From the NCBI GenBank assembly GCA_017631435.1, contig JAGBTG010000051.1:1-64000 (forward strand): 64,000 nt of DNA. Direction: 5' to 3'. Below are positions 62,695 through 64,000 of the stretch, one piece after another. The notes under the pieces are model-generated. The model was not told where the DNA came from. It saw nothing but the letters and a program-made list of their open reading frames with translations, and did not search any database. Source of the stretch: Bacteroidales bacterium. Lineage in GTDB: Bacteria; Bacteroidota; Bacteroidia; Bacteroidales; UBA932. The translations under genes were made by a program, and so were the position numbers. The first letter of the stretch is position 1; each line of letters begins with the position of its first letter.

Positions 62695-64000
62695 TTATTT
62701 CTTTATTTTAAATGAGCCCGATTTTGCCAGTTTAAACTCAACTGGGACAGAAATTTTCACGCTCACCGGTTTGCCCGCAACAGTTGCAGGCTTCCATTTT
62801 GGAGATGCCCCTATAACTTTCACCACCTGGGCATCAATATCATCCTCCAGACTCTCCACAACCCTCACATCCTTCACCTTTCCTTTTTCATCCACCACAA
62901 ACTCGGCAACCACTGTTCCCCGTATACCGTTGCGGATAGCACTGTCGGGATACTTGATATACTCATATACCCATCTTTCCAGGAATTTCTCCACTCCTCC
63001 ATTCAGGAATGTGGCCATTTTGTCTACTGTTGACGGTACATATACCTTATCCTTCCCATTGCCGGCAGATTCATCCGCACCACCTTTCCCAATCCTTTCA
63101 TCCCTGTCTGCAATTGTCTGTGCCATAGCATATACATACTCCACCAGCCTTCCCATCTGAGGATAGTCCAGCTTGTCGGGAGTATCCCTCACAGTGTGGT
63201 AATCCCTGTGCATCCCTGTTGTAAAGAGCACCGAAGGGATTCCCTTTTCATAGAAATTCCTATGGTCGGAAGCAACATAATCTACAGGAGTATACACCGG
63301 AGCAAGGCTCAATGCTCTTCCCGACAACTGTCTGGTCATACCAACCAGTTCCCTGTTGGCACCTGCCACAAATACCTCCATACGGTTGTCCCTGCCGCTG
63401 CGCCCTACCATATCAAGGTTTATCATTGCCACAATTTTCTCCACCTGGGGGAATGAACGGTTGAGGAAATACCAGCTGCCGGCAGTACCGAGTTCATTTC
63501 CGCCAAAGAAAGCAATTATAACAGACCTGCGGAACATAAAGTGCTGCAGCGATATCTCTCTTGCCACCTCAAGGAGCGTTGCCACTCCGGAGGCGTTGTC
63601 ATCGGCTCCAGGGTAAACCTGCACCCTGCTTTCCCCATCCTGAACTGTCATTCCGGTACCAATGTGATCATAATGGGCACCAATCACTATATACTCATCC
63701 TTAAGTTTTGGGTCATATCCCTCTATCATACCCACCACATTTCTTGAATGGATGGTATCTGCCCCTTGCGCCATATAGAAGTCATCACCCTCCACTGGTG
63801 TAAGCATCCCAACCCCCATCTTCTCAAGCTGGCTGTAGAGATACTCCGCCACTGTTTTCTCTCCATCACTCCCAGCCTTCCTTCCATTATGCCTGTCTGC
63901 AACTACGTAGCGCACATTTTCTTCCATCCTCACAAGCATGGAATCGAGATTCTGCGCCCCAGCATCTGTTCCCCACAAGGCCATAAGCATAGCCAAAACT
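62695..64000 (-). CDS. M28-family aminopeptidase with C-terminal TonB domain (5' end cut)
   Basis: The open frame runs to the right edge, so the start lies outside. The visible start VLAMLMALWGTDAGAQ is the end of a signal peptide. Residues about 20-290 are an M28 zinc-peptidase domain (GAHYDHIG, GADDNASG, AMINLDMVGR, SVLFTTGMHRDYHTVRDT). The usual catalytic Glu-Glu pair reads Asn-Glu in FFGGNELGTAGS. The last 100 residues are a TonB C-terminal domain (GIRGTVVAEFVVDEKGKV, WKPATVAGKPVSVKI). It lies 45 bp upstream of leuS. Confidence 0.88.
   Translation of the reverse strand, partial: VLAMLMALWGTDAGAQNLDSMLVRMEENVRYVVADRHNGRKAGSDGEKTVAEYLYSQLEKMGVGMLTPVEGDDFYMAQGADTIHSRNVVGMIEGYDPKLKDEYIVIGAHYDHIGTGMTVQDGESRVQVYPGADDNASGVATLLEVAREISLQHFMFRRSVIIAFFGGNELGTAGSWYFLNRSFPQVEKIVAMINLDMVGRSGRDNRMEVFVAGANRELVGMTRQLSGRALSLAPVYTPVDYVASDHRNFYEKGIPSVLFTTGMHRDYHTVRDTPDKLDYPQMGRLVEYVYAMAQTIADRDERIGKGGADESAGNGKDKVYVPSTVDKMATFLNGGVEKFLERWVYEYIKYPDSAIRNGIRGTVVAEFVVDEKGKVKDVRVVESLEDDIDAQVVKVIGASPKWKPATVAGKPVSVKISVPVEFKLAKSGSFKIKK

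Overview
The window comes from a member of the Bacteroidetes, most likely the order Bacteroidales. The signs are -7 promoter boxes of the form TAnnTTTG, weak Shine-Dalgarno sites, BspA-like and fimbrillin-like surface lipoproteins, OmpA and YjbH envelope proteins, a B12-dependent methylmalonyl-CoA mutase, class I fumarase and a PduO-type adenosyltransferase. Futalosine hydrolase suggests menaquinone made by the futalosine route. I found no insertion sequence, prophage, CRISPR array or rRNA. There is one tRNA (Asn).

Layout. 0-7 kb (minus): 5' part of mutA, a NatAB-like ABC exporter, a ComEA-like helix-hairpin-helix protein, rsmI, a secreted protein of unknown function, folE and a 42-codon ORF framed by two terminators. 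7.1-9.8 kb: surface lipoprotein locus A. 10-14 kb (minus): a tight run of response regulator, sensor kinase, mqnB, LolD-type ATPase, cobalamin adenosyltransferase and DUF2795. 14-18.5 kb: trkA (plus), then a Gate-domain membrane protein and an ABC-F ATPase (minus). 18.5-22.7 kb: an envelope cluster of OmpA, a YjbH N-half, a DUF3869 lipoprotein and a YjbH C-half. 22.8-29.5 kb (minus): fumarase, prfB with its programmed frameshift, recX, a patatin-barrel protein and rlmN. 29.6-36.6 kb (plus): recA, trpS, dnaG and metG, with repeat-rich, hairpin-forming spacers after recA, trpS and metG. 36.9-43.2 kb: surface lipoprotein loci B and C, separated by a higBA toxin-antitoxin pair and a candidate structured RNA. 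43.2-48.3 kb (minus): a probable operon joining an amino-acid-type ABC transporter to STAS and RsbW-like partner-switching proteins. 48.4-54.6 kb: HU, MscS, an HU-CCDC81 membrane protein, tRNA-Asn, a split 5'-nucleotidase, cutC and an M81 peptidase. 54.6-64 kb (minus): ettA read in frame behind an AraC-type domain, a membrane AraC regulator, two YitT paralogs, leuS and a partial M28 peptidase with a TonB C-terminal domain.

Four signals stand out. (1) Each of the three surface lipoprotein genes is preceded, 10-22 bp upstream, by an unlisted 37-48 residue ORF; the three share a Y-x-x-P-x-(V/I/L)-E ... VE(K/R)GFA-x-S core and look like one small-peptide family. (2) The octamer TCCCGACA occurs 31 times by eye count on both strands, in every codon register and in spacers, nearly always followed by a purine. 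Fewer than two copies are expected, and it is absent from the three lipoprotein loci. (3) The ABC transporter/STAS/HATPase operon includes an ABC ATPase with a degenerate HATPase-like tail. (4) A 190-nt rod-shaped inverted repeat with its own promoter and a T8 tail looks like a 6S-like or other structured RNA. All counts and alignments were made by eye.
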